Shown here one piece after another: positions 46,417-57,278 of a DNA stretch of 64,000 bases. Every line of letters begins with the position of its first letter. Within the stretch, counting starts at the first letter, position 1. Below the pieces are notes generated by a model. That model was not told the DNA's origin. It made no database searches and saw only the letters and a list, made by a program, of their open reading frames with translations. Position numbers and translations under genes: made by a program. The DNA comes from Trametopsis cervina. Its lineage: Eukaryota; Basidiomycota; Agaricomycetes; Polyporales; Irpicaceae. The stretch covers positions 758,905 to 822,904 of the forward strand of contig MU278350.1 in the NCBI GenBank assembly GCA_022385755.1. Direction: 5' to 3'.

Positions 46417-47525
46417 TCAACCCAGGGCGAGTCTGATATGAGGTGGCCAACATCAACATTTCTCCGGGACTCGAGAATATAACAACGGACCTTTTGAGAC
46501 CGGCGGCGTCACCGTTGAAGATGTCTTGATCACCAGGATTGGAGCCGGAATCAGCGTACTGCCAGAATGTCTCGTATGTCCAACCTGCAGGAAGAGTTCC
46601 AACAGATGACGCATAACGGGCGAGCCATAATGGGTTCGTTGAGGCGAACGAGGCACTATTTCCCGTGCATGTCGTCCACCAGTCAGTTGTGGTGTAAATG
46701 ACTGTAGTGTGGGGGAACATTTCACACAAGTGTCAATTTCGGTAGAAACAGTGTTAATCAAACAACATGCCTGGATACCTGATGGACAAGCACGTCAGCT
46801 CGCGCCACGGTTGACAATCTACGTCGAGGTCACTTACACTCCAACTTTCGAATGGTAAGTGTTGGAGAAGTCTTTGATCCAGGATACCAGAGAGGCAGCA
46901 CTCAGCCCATAACATTCTGCACCGTTATCATTATCTGTGTCATTCATTGCGGACGGAGGTAATCATTATCACCCTATCGAATCGTAAGAATGAGAACTTA
47001 CATTCGATGTCCAAAGCGCCTGGGAGGGTTCGACCATCGCTTGTCCACCCGCCACCGTGGGCAAGGAAGTAAGTAGCTTGGGCCGCTCCGGAAGAGACGT
47101 CAGGACGAGCAAAGTGGTATCCACCGCGCAAAATCCCAACATTGGTAGCACCATTGTAGTTCTTGCGAAAGGCTCAATTAATGTCTCGGGCTTGTCATTT
47201 ATGCGCTCACCGCTGAGAAATTAGGGTCCGTATAAGCTGTGTAGAAGACAGTGAGTGCCGTGAATCGTAAATTACGTGTCAAAGTACTGACTCGTCCCTT
47301 CAGTAGCCTTAATGTAGACAAACTGAACGCCGTTAGCCTTCACTGTGTTCCAGTTAATGGTACCCTGGTAGTGAGAGACTGTGTCACTGTGAGTTGTAGT
47401 GTTGTACACTGAGCATGAGAGACAAGCTCACCATCTATGCCAGGGATTGATCCACGCTTCACGATGCTGGGAGAAGCCGCAGCAAACGAGGCAGCCGCCA
47501 ATACAAGAGCAGAGAGGGTCTTCAT
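46417..47525 (-). CDS. Secreted GH25 muramidase (lysozyme)
   Basis: Minus-strand exons 47525-47432, 47378-47292, 47236-47212, 47162-47002, 46934-46838, 46778-46771, 46701-46491 and 46432-46417 give 232 residues. A signal peptide ([17 protein letters not shown]) precedes a possible Kex2 site (VKR). The GH25 catalytic strands are [35 protein letters not shown], the acidic LDIE and FWQYAD. The enzyme cuts bacterial peptidoglycan outside the cell, so it should serve in competition with, or feeding on, bacteria. The sixth exon is a micro-exon of 8 nt, and its downstream intron starts with GC (AG|GCATGT). Both are required to reach VIYTTTDWW in frame. A TATA box lies about 80 bp upstream. Confidence 0.88.
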
Positions 47526-48310
47526 GTCGAATAACCAGATGTAATCAAGTGTATTGGGTAGTGGCAGAACCGCTACGGAGCTCTCATCCTGTTTTCCACC
47601 CATTTATACCTTTTTTGAGGCCGCTCAGGCGGAGCATATCATATGCTGAGGGCGTAAGAGAAGATTGTGTCGCCATATGCACGTGTGTCATCCTGTCGTA
47701 TTAGATGATCTTTAGGGTCTGCAGCACTTCAGAAGTCCTGACTGTCGAAGCATGGTTGCGTTGAGCTGTCATCCATGAAGCCGCTGTATATGTCCTCTTT
47801 GCAATTGGACTGGGGTGCGGGAGGGTCCCATGGAATGAAGCCATGTGCTTAATGTGCCGGAAACGAGGAACTGGACGGACCACGCACCAGTGACACGGAA
47901 AATCGACGGCTCGCATCATTTCGCGAAGAGAGGGGAAATGCCGTCTAAGTGGTGCAAGAGATTATCTCTGATATGCGACCACTCCACCTTGCAGACAGCC
48001 TGTGGTTGCTTGGGCTTGACGTTCAGTACAGTCGAGCGAAAAGTATACCTCGAGCTCACAACACAGCCACAAGCACCCCCAGCCGTGCAATTCACCGACC
48101 TATGAAGCTGCCAAGAAAGAAGTTGGGCATCCATGTCAAAGGTTCACGTACGAATTGGCAAGTACAGGCTTCCATCATTACTGACTACAGGAGAGACACG
48201 CGGAACTGCTCCTCTAGAGTTGGAACGTGCTCAAGGCTACGACAGAAAGCACAAGGTCAGAGAAAAATACGGCTTGATAACCAGAGTATCAGCTGATGTC
48301 ATACCTTGTA
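47526..48310. other. Intergenic, GH25 promoter
   Basis: This is the upstream region of the GH25 gene, with its TATA box, and the 3' flank of the DUF2855 gene. Open frames here are short and unlinked. No gene was recognised. Confidence 0.4.
47603..47608 (-). promoter_or_regulatory. Probable TATA box of the GH25 gene
   Basis: On the minus strand TATAAA (within GGTATAAATG) lies about 78 bp before the GH25 start codon. The spacing suits an inducible secreted enzyme. It is a motif-only call. Confidence 0.45.
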
Positions 48311-49688
48311 CTACAGCTTGCTCTCAGGTTCAGCGTGGGGTTTCCGCCCTAGCTCCGGAGAGTCCCATAAACTCCAAATCATCCCGGAGGCAGCATCTGT
48401 CCCATTTGTAGCGACCCGTCTATACGCATCCACGATGGCAGCGCCGCCATAGAGCCGCTCAATTTTAACCCAGTCTTTCCCATCTTCCATCAAATCCTTC
48501 CAAGCCTGCGCCTGCATAGCGATGAGTTCCAGAACGGTCATCTGGCTCCTCCGCACGACCAACCACTCTGGCATGAAGAACTGCTCTAGCTTAAGTTGAC
48601 CGCAGAGCTGCACGGGGCCGGCGGGGTCGACAAGAGCAGTATTAGTAGAGAAGTGTGTCGTAGCCGCGGAAGGTGCGGATGGAGAGAGGTTTGTGAGCCC
48701 AAGCTGGATGCCCGCCATCAAGTTGCTCTGCGCCGCAAAATGCCTCTGCACGCGTTCGTTGAGTACGTCATTCCCGGCTACATCAATGTATACCCATTTC
48801 TCGCTCGTGTCCTGAAGACTTTTGGCCGTCTCCAACGACTCGTAGTCCAGGACCTCGTCATAAAGGCCTAGGTTCTTAGTGAAGGTAAGATTTCGGTTGG
48901 AAGTGAGGCCAACGACCTTCATCACGGTCCCGTTCTGGTTTCTCTTTTTCACTAGATAGGCCAAACAGAACGCAGTTTTGGAAGAAGCTGAAGACATTAA
49001 GATGGAGCTGGCTCCGCGATATTTGGACGCTTGAAGCCAGTCCTCACACCAGAACGCGGTCCAAAAGAGGGGGCGGTAGAGCATCATCAAATCTTCGGAT
49101 ATAGGTGAGGGATCGTACTCAGGGTCCGTCGTGCAACGCCTGACTGTGTTATAAGGCCTCCTATCTACGCACATAATGAGTGGACATTCAGCCTAGCCTA
49201 TTTTTCACCTACCTGGAGGTAAATGGGGTCGCGGAATGAGGAAGTTATACTTATTCACTTCTGACAACGACACAGGCAAGAGCAGGTATCGCGTAGGAGC
49301 AAAATAGCCATAGACCCTCTCGCCGACCAGAAGACTGGGCACGGTGGACTTTACTATAGTGCCGAATCCCCACACAGGAACGAGCCCATGTGAAGCAGGA
49401 GAGACAACTCCATCACTTGGAGGATTATGGAATTCAAAGTATCTAAGAACAAGCGTTGAGATTTCCGGCGAGTGGCATTTATTGTAATCGGGTGGATGCA
49501 GCGTACCGGAAATGAGGCGCCTCCCCCAAGGCCTGATAGGTGACGTTGTTGGCTGAGAAGCCAAATCTGTCCACTTCGATGAGGACATGGTTTTCTGGGA
49601 CAGGAGGCATCTTGTGAGATACGAGGAGTGGCGTATGTGGATCCAAGCCAGAGCTCGGTCGTGCGACACATAGCGTCAAGTTCTGCAT
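48311..49688 (-). CDS. DUF2855 family protein
   Basis: Minus-strand exons 49688-49507, 49442-49213 and 49164-48311 give 421 residues. The N-terminal part resembles the GroES-like domain of medium-chain reductases (VLIEVDRFGFSANNVTYQAL, GFGTIVKST, GERVYGYF). A nucleotide-binding-like region follows (YRGASSILMSSASSKTAFCL, VVGLTSNRN, LYDEVLDYE). No zinc ligands are seen. This arrangement fits the fungal DUF2855 family, whose biochemical role is not established; an NADPH-dependent reductase is a reasonable inference. All introns are GT-AG and frame-consistent. Confidence 0.8.
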
Positions 49689-50183
49689 CCTGGGTCAAGG
49701 TAGAGAGCGCTTTGAAGTAGGGGGAAGGTTGGAAAGACTACTACCATCACCAGCCTTATATTGGAATATTCGGGTCGAGGAATATCAGCATTTTAGCGCA
49801 GGAGTGAGGACGCCCGGTTGCCAGTGCACAGGATCTGCTGGTGGAATGACATGTAAATTCACTTGATACTTGCTCGGGCGTTGCACGTCCCGGTAAGCCC
49901 GCCAGCGGATCAGCCAGCGAGGGCGGCCACTGACTCTCCGAGGCAGAACAGTATTCCACTCCCAGCCATATCATGTGGTCGGACTCGCATGTTATATGCA
50001 ACGCGCGGAGAATATCAATGGATTATGGATACAATGGACGACTTCTAACTACATCAATTAGTCCCTAAGTATTACGAAGAGTGCAGCCACCCCGCAGACG
50101 CAGACCTCCCTATAACAATACAAGAGTGGTATAACAATGAGCAAAATACAGTACAATAAATCAATACAATTCCATGCCAATTT
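49689..50183. other. Intergenic
   Basis: This is the promoter of the DUF2855 gene and the 3' flank of the next minus-strand gene. The stretch near 50090-50180 is AT-rich. Nothing else was recognised. Confidence 0.45.
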
Positions 50184-50840
50184 TCATAACGGAGATGTCG
50201 TAGAAGACGGCTCGGGTGACGTCGAAGAGCGTTTTGGTGTGTTAGGGACAATGCGATAGGGATGCACTCTGGCACCTTTCGCAATCCGCATTCGCGGGTG
50301 ACGAAGATATTCCACCGCAGGCCCTACAAGGAGCAGGGCCTGATTGCGTCGTGATTTGGGCTTTGATGGCGACACAGACGCGCTTGCTCGTGCAAGAGAC
50401 GAGATGCCGGGAACATATTGCTGTGGTGGTGGCACAACGACGAAGGCATTAGCCTTCTCAAATGAGGTCAACACAAGGCTGAAAGAATTCGTGGAAACAT
50501 GATTCGGCGGGGGTGTAGGTGAGTCGCGGTTGCAGACTGGTATCGCATTAAGAGGCGTTTCCGTGGAGGTCGTGGAGGTGCAAGATGAAGTTGTAGAAGA
50601 GATGGAGCTCTGACGAGCACGATGCCAGCGTATGAAGTCGCGAGGCATGGGGGTCTATTAAAAAGACCATGTCAGCAGGATAGACTGCTATAAGAAAAAC
50701 TTGGCACTCACAGGTGAATCGTCGAGTCCGCTAGGCGAACGATCGTTAAAATCCTGGAGGGTGGGAAGACCCAAGGTATGGAGAGGAGGGAGCATTGGCC
50801 GAATGACAGAGGATGAAGTGCAAGCGTTATCGGAAGACAT
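50184..50840 (-). CDS. Unknown disordered protein with KGARVHPYRIV motif
   Basis: Minus-strand exons 50840-50712 and 50654-50184 join by a GTGAGT..TAG intron to give 199 residues. It is Ser/Thr/Pro-rich and basic. The N-terminus has MLPPLHTLGLPTLQDFNDRS. The C-terminal third has the more ordered RRNQALLLVGPAVEYLRHPR followed by KGARVHPYRIV. I believe this C-terminal pattern recurs in uncharacterised basidiomycete proteins, but I cannot name a family or function. No signal peptide or membrane helix is present. A TATA box sits about 100 bp upstream. Confidence 0.65.
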
Positions 50841-51571
50841 TCTTATGAATGAGGCGAGTGATAGTGGGACGTTGAAAGTGACTGCACGGTGCCAATGACT
50901 TGGAAATTTGAAGAAAATATCCCAGATATAGTGCTTCTGCTTTATAAAGGCCCTGCCTTTATTATCTGAATCTAAAGGGTATCAAGTAGTGATGAATCTG
51001 GAGCAGAAGAAGAGGAGGGGAGTACGGAGTGACTGCCGGTCGCTGCGCAGATTTTATAATAGAGAGAATAGAGAATGCGACCAGAACACGTACATTGTCC
51101 CCATGTTGCCAAGACAGTCCGCATTGCCAATGGATTCACCTGAGGACCATGGCCATGGAGACTGGGCTACGTCCATGCACCAGATTCATGGCGTAGAAAT
51201 CCTTTGTTCTCATGATGCACAATGAACAGGCGTTTATTTGCACATGTTGCGTAGTGCTAACTTGGCGCCCGTCACAACATCGTGACCGAATATTGTTCTC
51301 GACTATCAATCTTGGCTACTTTTAAGCTGGAGATTCAATGTTACACGGGCGAGTAATATCTCATGGCCACATTATGACGGCCAGTACTATCATAAAACGC
51401 ACAAGAACGGGATGTGCATGTCCCCGGTATGTTTACCATTATTTGCACGTCAAAAGATTGCATTTGCATTAGCGCCTTTGCAGATTCCTGGTAACTTACC
51501 AACATATCGTCACAAACATCACTGCTTCTACAAAAGCCTCTGCGCATCACATTTTTTCTCTCCCTTATAGT
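50841..51571. other. Divergent intergenic region
   Basis: This 730-bp region lies between the unknown minus-strand gene and RPC19 on the plus strand. It contains the TATA box noted separately and no gene that I can support. Confidence 0.45.
50941..50946 (-). promoter_or_regulatory. Probable TATA box of the gene ending at 50184
   Basis: On the minus strand TATAAA (within CTTTATAAAG, a palindrome) lies about 100 bp before the start codon at 50840. Motif and spacing only. Confidence 0.4.
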
Positions 51572-52170
51572 ATGAGCGAGGTACCTCCCAAACTTCAGAT
51601 TGTAAGTAATTGTCTATGACGCTGTTGAGAACAATCCTTCACTCAAATCACAATAGTTGAAAGGCGCCGAGCCAGATTTGTCGGCCGCTACTTTCCAGAT
51701 TCATGATGAGTCGCACACCATTGGCAACGCTCTGCGATGGATGCTCATGAAGAAGTGAGGCTTGAATTTATTAGCTCATATGACATGCGTTGATAGCTTT
51801 ATTTCAGCCCTAAAGTCTCGTTTTGTGGCTATAGGTAAGCAATTCGGTAATGTCGGGGCATCCTGCTTCGTTGTGCAGTCTGTCACGACGGTTCGGAGAG
51901 ACATTAATGACCGCTTGTCTTGCACTGTAGCGCGCCACATCCGTCCGAAAACCACATCCACTTGAGGATACAGATGTATGGTAAGCGTCTTCCAGCTAGT
52001 AGGATCAGTGTTACAGATGTTTATGTGATGGTAATACAGACAACCTCTCATCGCTGGATGCGCTGCTGGAAGCACTCTCCAATCTTGACGATCTGTGTCA
52101 GACAGTTGATGAGTCGTACAACGCAAGCTTCGCAGAAGGGTCTTTCCAGCGCTGGGATGAAAAGAGCTGA
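51572..52170 (+). CDS. RPC19: RNA polymerase I/III subunit AC19
   Basis: Exons 51572-51601, 51657-51754, 51808-51834, 51931-51980 and 52040-52170 give 111 residues. The alpha-like dimerisation motif is clear: FQIHDESHTIGNALRWMLMK, NPKVSFCGYSAPHPSEN, HIHLRIQMY. AC19 pairs with AC40 to form the assembly platform of RNA polymerases I and III, the counterpart of the bacterial alpha dimer. Length is slightly below the yeast protein because the acidic N-terminal tail is short. The 27-nt third exon encodes the conserved GYSAPHP turn with its neighbour. All junctions are canonical. Confidence 0.93.
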
Positions 52171-52410
52171 GGGGTTGAATCCCCTTGTTTCTATAGCTTC
52201 CTATGTATCACTATCTTTTTGCTATTGTTTGATTGTCGCTTTTTTTTTTGTCGACACTCAGCTTGCTTGACGTCTTCCTCCATCACATTTCGTGGGAACA
52301 ATCCTGAACGCCACAATGGTGTCATACTAGACGCCCCAGGTGAGAGCCGCAGCCACCACTCCGCCACCAACCAGGCAACGTAGGCCTTACACGCGATATC
52401 TGGGGAGACC

Positions 52411-53716
52411 ATGTCTACAACTGAAGAGGAACAGAATCCGTACGAGCTCCTTGGAGTAGGTTTTGAGTCAACGGAGGGAGAAATCAAGACTGCTTACCGA
52501 CAACGTTCGCTGAAAGTCCACCCTGACAGAGTACGTATAGCTTTCGAATCCATAGCTGCATATATTGCTGACCCAAATCTATGTATTAGAACCCAAATAA
52601 TCCTGATGCAGGTAGTTTCACATACCCTTGTCCGTCTAAGCTCTGCTTAATGCGCAGTTTAGCTAGGAAGTTCCATGAGCTTAATCAGGCGTATGAGTTG
52701 CTACTCGATCCATTACGGCGAATGGCCCTAGACGCCAAGCAACGCCTTAAGGCTAATAGAAAGGCACGGTACTCCCAGTACGATTCTAAACGCAAGAATC
52801 TTGTCGATGAGCTGGAGGAGCGAGAACAGGCTTTCAAGAAAGCACGGGTGGAGAAGGAAGAGAAGCAGAAGCAAGTGTGGAGGGACAATGAGAAGATAAT
52901 GGAAGAAGGGCGTAGGCTTAGAGAAGATAGGGAAAGAGAGCTGAAGAAAAGGGAGGAAGAAGCATTGCGCCAAGCGCGCGAAGAACAAATGGAGCTCGAG
53001 CCTCCGACTCTAGGTGGGCATTGCACTTATCCATGCAAGGCACGCAAAATATTGACATCCTCAAAGGCACACTTGACACGACTGTCAAACTCAAGTGGAC
53101 TCTGTCTTCTCGCCCAACATTGGTAACATCAGAAGATCTTGCTATCTTACTCGCGCCTTTTGGTGCCATAGAAACCTCTGAGATTGTTTTATCGCTGAAG
53201 CCAGCGCCGCCAAAGAAACCCAAGCGTGGAACGGCTCTTATTCCATTTAAGCAAATTGGAGATGCATTTGCGGCGGTTTGCTCCAGCCAGGGCGCCGCAC
53301 GAGGACTCCAAGAGGTCGAAGTGTCGTGGGCGGAAGGCAAAGAGCCAGAATTAATCGCTTGGCTCAAAAAGATGGGTCAACTCGGAGGTGTCGTGCCGCA
53401 GAGCTCGACTTCTCCTTCAACCTCAAATACCGCTCCAGCTTATAATAGTGCACCTGCTGCTCGCGGCCTCCCGACTGCTGCCTCCTCGTTTTCGTCTTTT
53501 CCCACCTCTTTTGTAAGCTGCATCATCTTACCATGTTACAATAGCTTCTTAACTATGAAACAGCCCGACATCGACACAAGTGCATCGCATACCGTCCCTA
53601 CCTCTGCGCCGGTCAAAGGTCTTGATTACGAGTCAATAACGCTAATGCGCCTCCGACAAGCTGAGCGCGAGCGTCTCGAAAAAGAAATCAGAGCACAGGA
53701 TGCGATGGATAGCTGA
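52411..53716 (+). CDS. DnaJ protein DNAJC17/Cwc23-like, spliceosome-associated
   Basis: Exons 52411-52530, 52590-52611, 52663-53013, 53067-53512 and 53564-53716 give 363 residues. The J domain (about 9-78) includes the HPD triad in LKVHPDRNPNN and the final helix FHELNQAYELLLDP. A long charged helix (about 80-165) follows, then an RRM-like domain (KLKWTLSSRPTLVTSEDLAI, GTALIPFKQIGDAFAA), and a C-terminal RQAERERLEKEI helix. This J-coil-RRM order is that of human DNAJC17 and yeast Cwc23, which assist spliceosome assembly or disassembly. The second exon is only 22 nt and completes the J-domain loop. Confidence 0.9.
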
Positions 53717-53966
53717 GGATGCAGTGGAGCTGAGGATCGAGGCTTTCGTTTCTTATGGTAAAGTGGGAGATTAATTGGTTTGAATGCTTCGAATGTGGTC
53801 ATTGCATACTTAATAAAACTAGACTGTTATTCCCTCTGGAGGCAAAGTGTCTATCGGGACTCTCGGCGGAAGATGTGTACCCGGTCGTCATTGAGGGTTA
53901 CATTCAGGTCTGTAACGGAAGTGTCGTTTTATCGTAACCTACAGGATTGATTTAACACTGCGCAGT

Positions 53967-55470
53967 CTATCCAGGGAATGGGAACGTCGCAGGACTCCGG
54001 TACCCATTCTTCCCTATCGCTCGCACCCCCAGGATTGCATTGTCCTTTGCCACCTGCACCGTCACCTTGCTTACGAGGCCTACATGAATAACGTTGGTCC
54101 AGAAAGGATCGTCCGTTGCTCTCCAAACCACCTCGTATCCTGCCACGGCAGGCGATGGATCGAGAGCCCACGCCAATGTGCTGTTATTCGTCAACACGGA
54201 AGTGTCAATCGTGACATTCTTTGGAGTCCCCGGAGCTTGCGCCAACGACCAAATAGCCGCACCGTTGACTTTTGCGACGCGGGTGATAAAGTCGAAATCG
54301 CAGAACTCGATCAAATCTCCGAATTGCTTTCCCGTGGAGTCAACACGAACGTCCTGGTGCTGATGTGCGAAGTCTTCGTGAGGCTCCGTGAAGCGTGCTG
54401 CGGCAAAGCCTTGGTCAAGGAAGGGTTCGTGATCGCCTCCACGGAGGAACCGATCCGCGCGGTATACGACGCGGACTAGGATGAAGACACTCAGTATTGC
54501 TCATCTGGCAAGGGAGCTCCTACTTACCGTTCATACCCGTGACCGAGTTTGAAGCCACCTCGTTAACGTGCCTTGCCAGCTGCCGTGCCGGTGAGTCGTT
54601 CTCTCCTCCGATCGATATGCGATCCGAGATCTGACTCGAGGTTTCTGTGGATGGAATACCTTGTGCGAAGAGTCGAATACTATTTGGATCCGGCACCCCA
54701 TTATCTCCCTTTGCACTTCCAACGATATCATTGGTGAACATGCCCTGAACATCCTTCCCCGCGTCCTTCATTTGTTGTGCAAAAAATGCTGCGCCGAACA
54801 AGCCTTGCTCCTCCCCCGCCACCGCCCCTAGCATGATGGTCGCTCGCGGCGGAGGCCTCGTCGCCATGATTCGTGCCAACTCCATCGCGACCGCCACTCC
54901 GCTGGCATCGTCATCTGCGCCTGGAGCATCGTCCAAAAAATTATTGATGCTTGTAACTCTGGAGTCATAATGGCCGGTGATGATGTATACGCGGTTCGGC
55001 TCGTCGGTCCCCTCGATCGTAGCGATGATGTTGCTGATGTTGACTGCGAACAAGATGCTGCCGGTTTGCTGTTGAATGTAACTGGGAACAGTGACTGTGA
55101 CTTTCGTGCCCGGACGTGCGGCGGCGGCAAACCCACGCATCTGCGACGCAATCCAATCCCTTGCGGCACCAATGCCTCTGACAGGATCAGTCTGATTTGA
55201 CAATGTGTGGCGGGTTCCGAACGATACGAGTTTGCTGATGATGGCTTCAACACGTCTAGGGTCGATCTGGGAGAGGATCTGGCGCAAGTCTGTCTGCACT
55301 GTCTGTGGCTGCAGTGCGGTGCCTGGGCCTGGAGGCCAGATGGCGTTGGCGGAGCATTGAGCCTCGTCTTCACGAGGAATTCTTATACCGTAGGAGGCGG
55401 GGGTTGTCTCTGCGGAGACTATTGCAGCCCCAACGGCGACGATGGCGAGGAAAGCCGTGAGCGGACGCAT
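53967..55470 (-). CDS. Secreted M28 zinc aminopeptidase
   Basis: Minus-strand exons 55470-54528 and 54475-53967 give 483 residues. The signal peptide is MRPLTAFLAIVAVGAAIVSA. All M28 zinc and catalytic positions are visible: His in TGHYDSR, the bridging Asp in GADDDASG, the Glu pair in GEEQGLFGA, Asp in TNDIVGSAKG and His in GGDHEPF. The C-terminal 90 residues look like a fibronectin type III domain (TPKNVTIDTSVLTNNSTLAW, AGYEVVWRATD). It should release amino acids from peptides outside the cell. The neighbour on the other strand, about 580 bp away, is unknown. Introns are few for this locus. Confidence 0.9.
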
Positions 55471-56050
55471 GGCAAAGAGCGGAGTCCTTGTCTTGTCTCT
55501 TCAACCACTTCTTCCCGTGGACTCTTTTTATCTTGCCACCCTCTCCATTGAATTTTCGAGTAACTGGCGCGGAGTCTGGCCCGCATGAATCATGATTTCT
55601 GTCGCTGAAAGAACGCGCGAATGCAGGCTCATTTAGCACCTTCCTCGTATTCTGTATACTCAGCAGAAGGAACGTTTCTGATTGCGAAGACCAGATCATG
55701 CGGTTCTTGATAACGAATGGTGGGTTCTTCCTCGATATGTGGGATCTTTCCCTCGTAAAATTGCACCATTGGCTGTGGCTATGTACAACATTGTATCCAT
55801 AAATACATGCTTGTCATGAGCCGACTCCGTCCGCCTCATCTCGCCCAGCTGACTGCATTACAATGGTATGGCAGCTGTGCAAACGTATGCCTTCAGGGTT
55901 GTCCGTGAGAGTGCATGATAACTGTGGGTCCGGAGAAGCCAACCTGCGTTACCAATCCGGGCAGGTAACGCGAAAGCAAATCCAGTTCGCGAGACACATG
56001 CTGTATCCACCTCCATTCTAACCTCTTATACCAAGATTTTACCTGCACAG
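55471..56050. other. Divergent intergenic region
   Basis: This separates the M28 peptidase gene (-) and the unknown gene at 56051 (+). A TATA-like AAGATAAAAAG lies about 55-65 bp before the peptidase start. Nothing else was recognised. Confidence 0.4.
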
Positions 56051-56621
56051 ATGACTGCTGATTTACTGCGGATGAATACATCTAGAATACTGTTCCTTCA
56101 TCCGGACGAAACGGGTCTGGGAAGTCCTCACGCTGTGCAAATCACTATTGTTGGCGATAGCACCCAGTAAGCACCGCACTAGCTCAACCTCAGATCTGAA
56201 AGGGTGGCTAATTATATGAGTTTAGAAAGCAGAACGTCGAAACAGTAATTACATACGCTTTAGCTCAGCGGGAAATAACTGTCCGCTACATCTGCTTTAC
56301 AGAACGCATATACTCACCTCGACCTACACTCACAGGACCTGATCACAAAGCTGGCTATACTTCACCTGCAGGATCCTCTGCCACAATCTTTCACAGTTGA
56401 AGGGCGGGACTATACTCTCCTAGCTGGTGCATATATTCTGCTCCACGGCAGTCTACATATTGACAGGCTGGCCGTTGTTAGGTAGGAAAGAATGGCCTTT
56501 TGGAAAATCAAACATCTATGCGACATGGGGAGATGAAGAAGTAGTTCCTTGCGATGAAAAGTGGAAGTTTGTATTCACAATGAAGGACACACTCGATATT
56601 CCAGTGGCGAAACAGCGTTAA
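56051..56621 (+). CDS. Unknown protein (about 146 residues)
   Basis: Exons 56051-56166, 56226-56395 and 56467-56621 splice in frame to 146 residues. The product reads MTADLLRMNTSRILFLHPDE, then VETVITYALAQREITVRYIC, and ends in NIYATWGDEEVVPCDEKW followed by a short Lys/Asp tail. Composition is that of a small soluble alpha/beta protein; I recognise no domain. The first intron (GTAAGC..TAG) is good. The second starts GTTGAA, which is weak, so the C-terminal third is less sure. The start could be 56072 instead, or further upstream across another intron, since TTACCTGCACAG directly precedes 56051. Confidence 0.45.
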
Positions 56622-57278
56622 GGATTGTCGTCTGAGACTAGCGGTCAGTGGTCGATTGTAGCACCTCCATTATGCCTGCGCAGACTGACCAAACATCTGA
56701 CGGTAGGGTAGGAAGAGCATGAAATATTGTTGCTACTTGAGATGTGTACCTTATGCCCTCGTTGAAATGCTATCTAATCCAAGTATTTGGTTCCGCCTAG
56801 CTTGATGGGCGCACGTCTGGACCGTTCGGACGCATACCCGCCCCCTTGCCGTCCCCTGCCACGACTTCGCCACTCTTTCAAGCTACGTCCGGGCCGCCTC
56901 TGATATCCTCTGAGTTTCACCATGGACATCGGACACTGGACGTCGTCATTACGTGCCAAGACATGGCCAGTCCGAGGTCTCGCAACCTGCACATGCACCT
57001 GATTCAGGGATACTTCCAGGCTTACACGGGAAGATGATTCTCAGAGCAGCAAGCGTATGTTGGAGCGTCTCACTCATCTCAGCCGAACTTCGTGGCTATT
57101 TACTTGGCGCCCGTACGGTCCGTCAGGCGGTCCGGATGACTTCACAGTGGTCCCGAGGATGGTGAAGACCCCTCCGGACCTTCGAACGTTATTTAAGAAC
57201 CTCTTGAGCCACATTATGACTACATATCTTTTCGCCTCTCATCCTTACTCACACCTGCTCGTCTACAGGTGAACGGCA
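56622..57278. other. Intergenic, L-fuconate dehydratase promoter
   Basis: This 650-bp region lies between two plus-strand genes. Short frames on both strands are unlinked. No gene was recognised. Confidence 0.4.
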
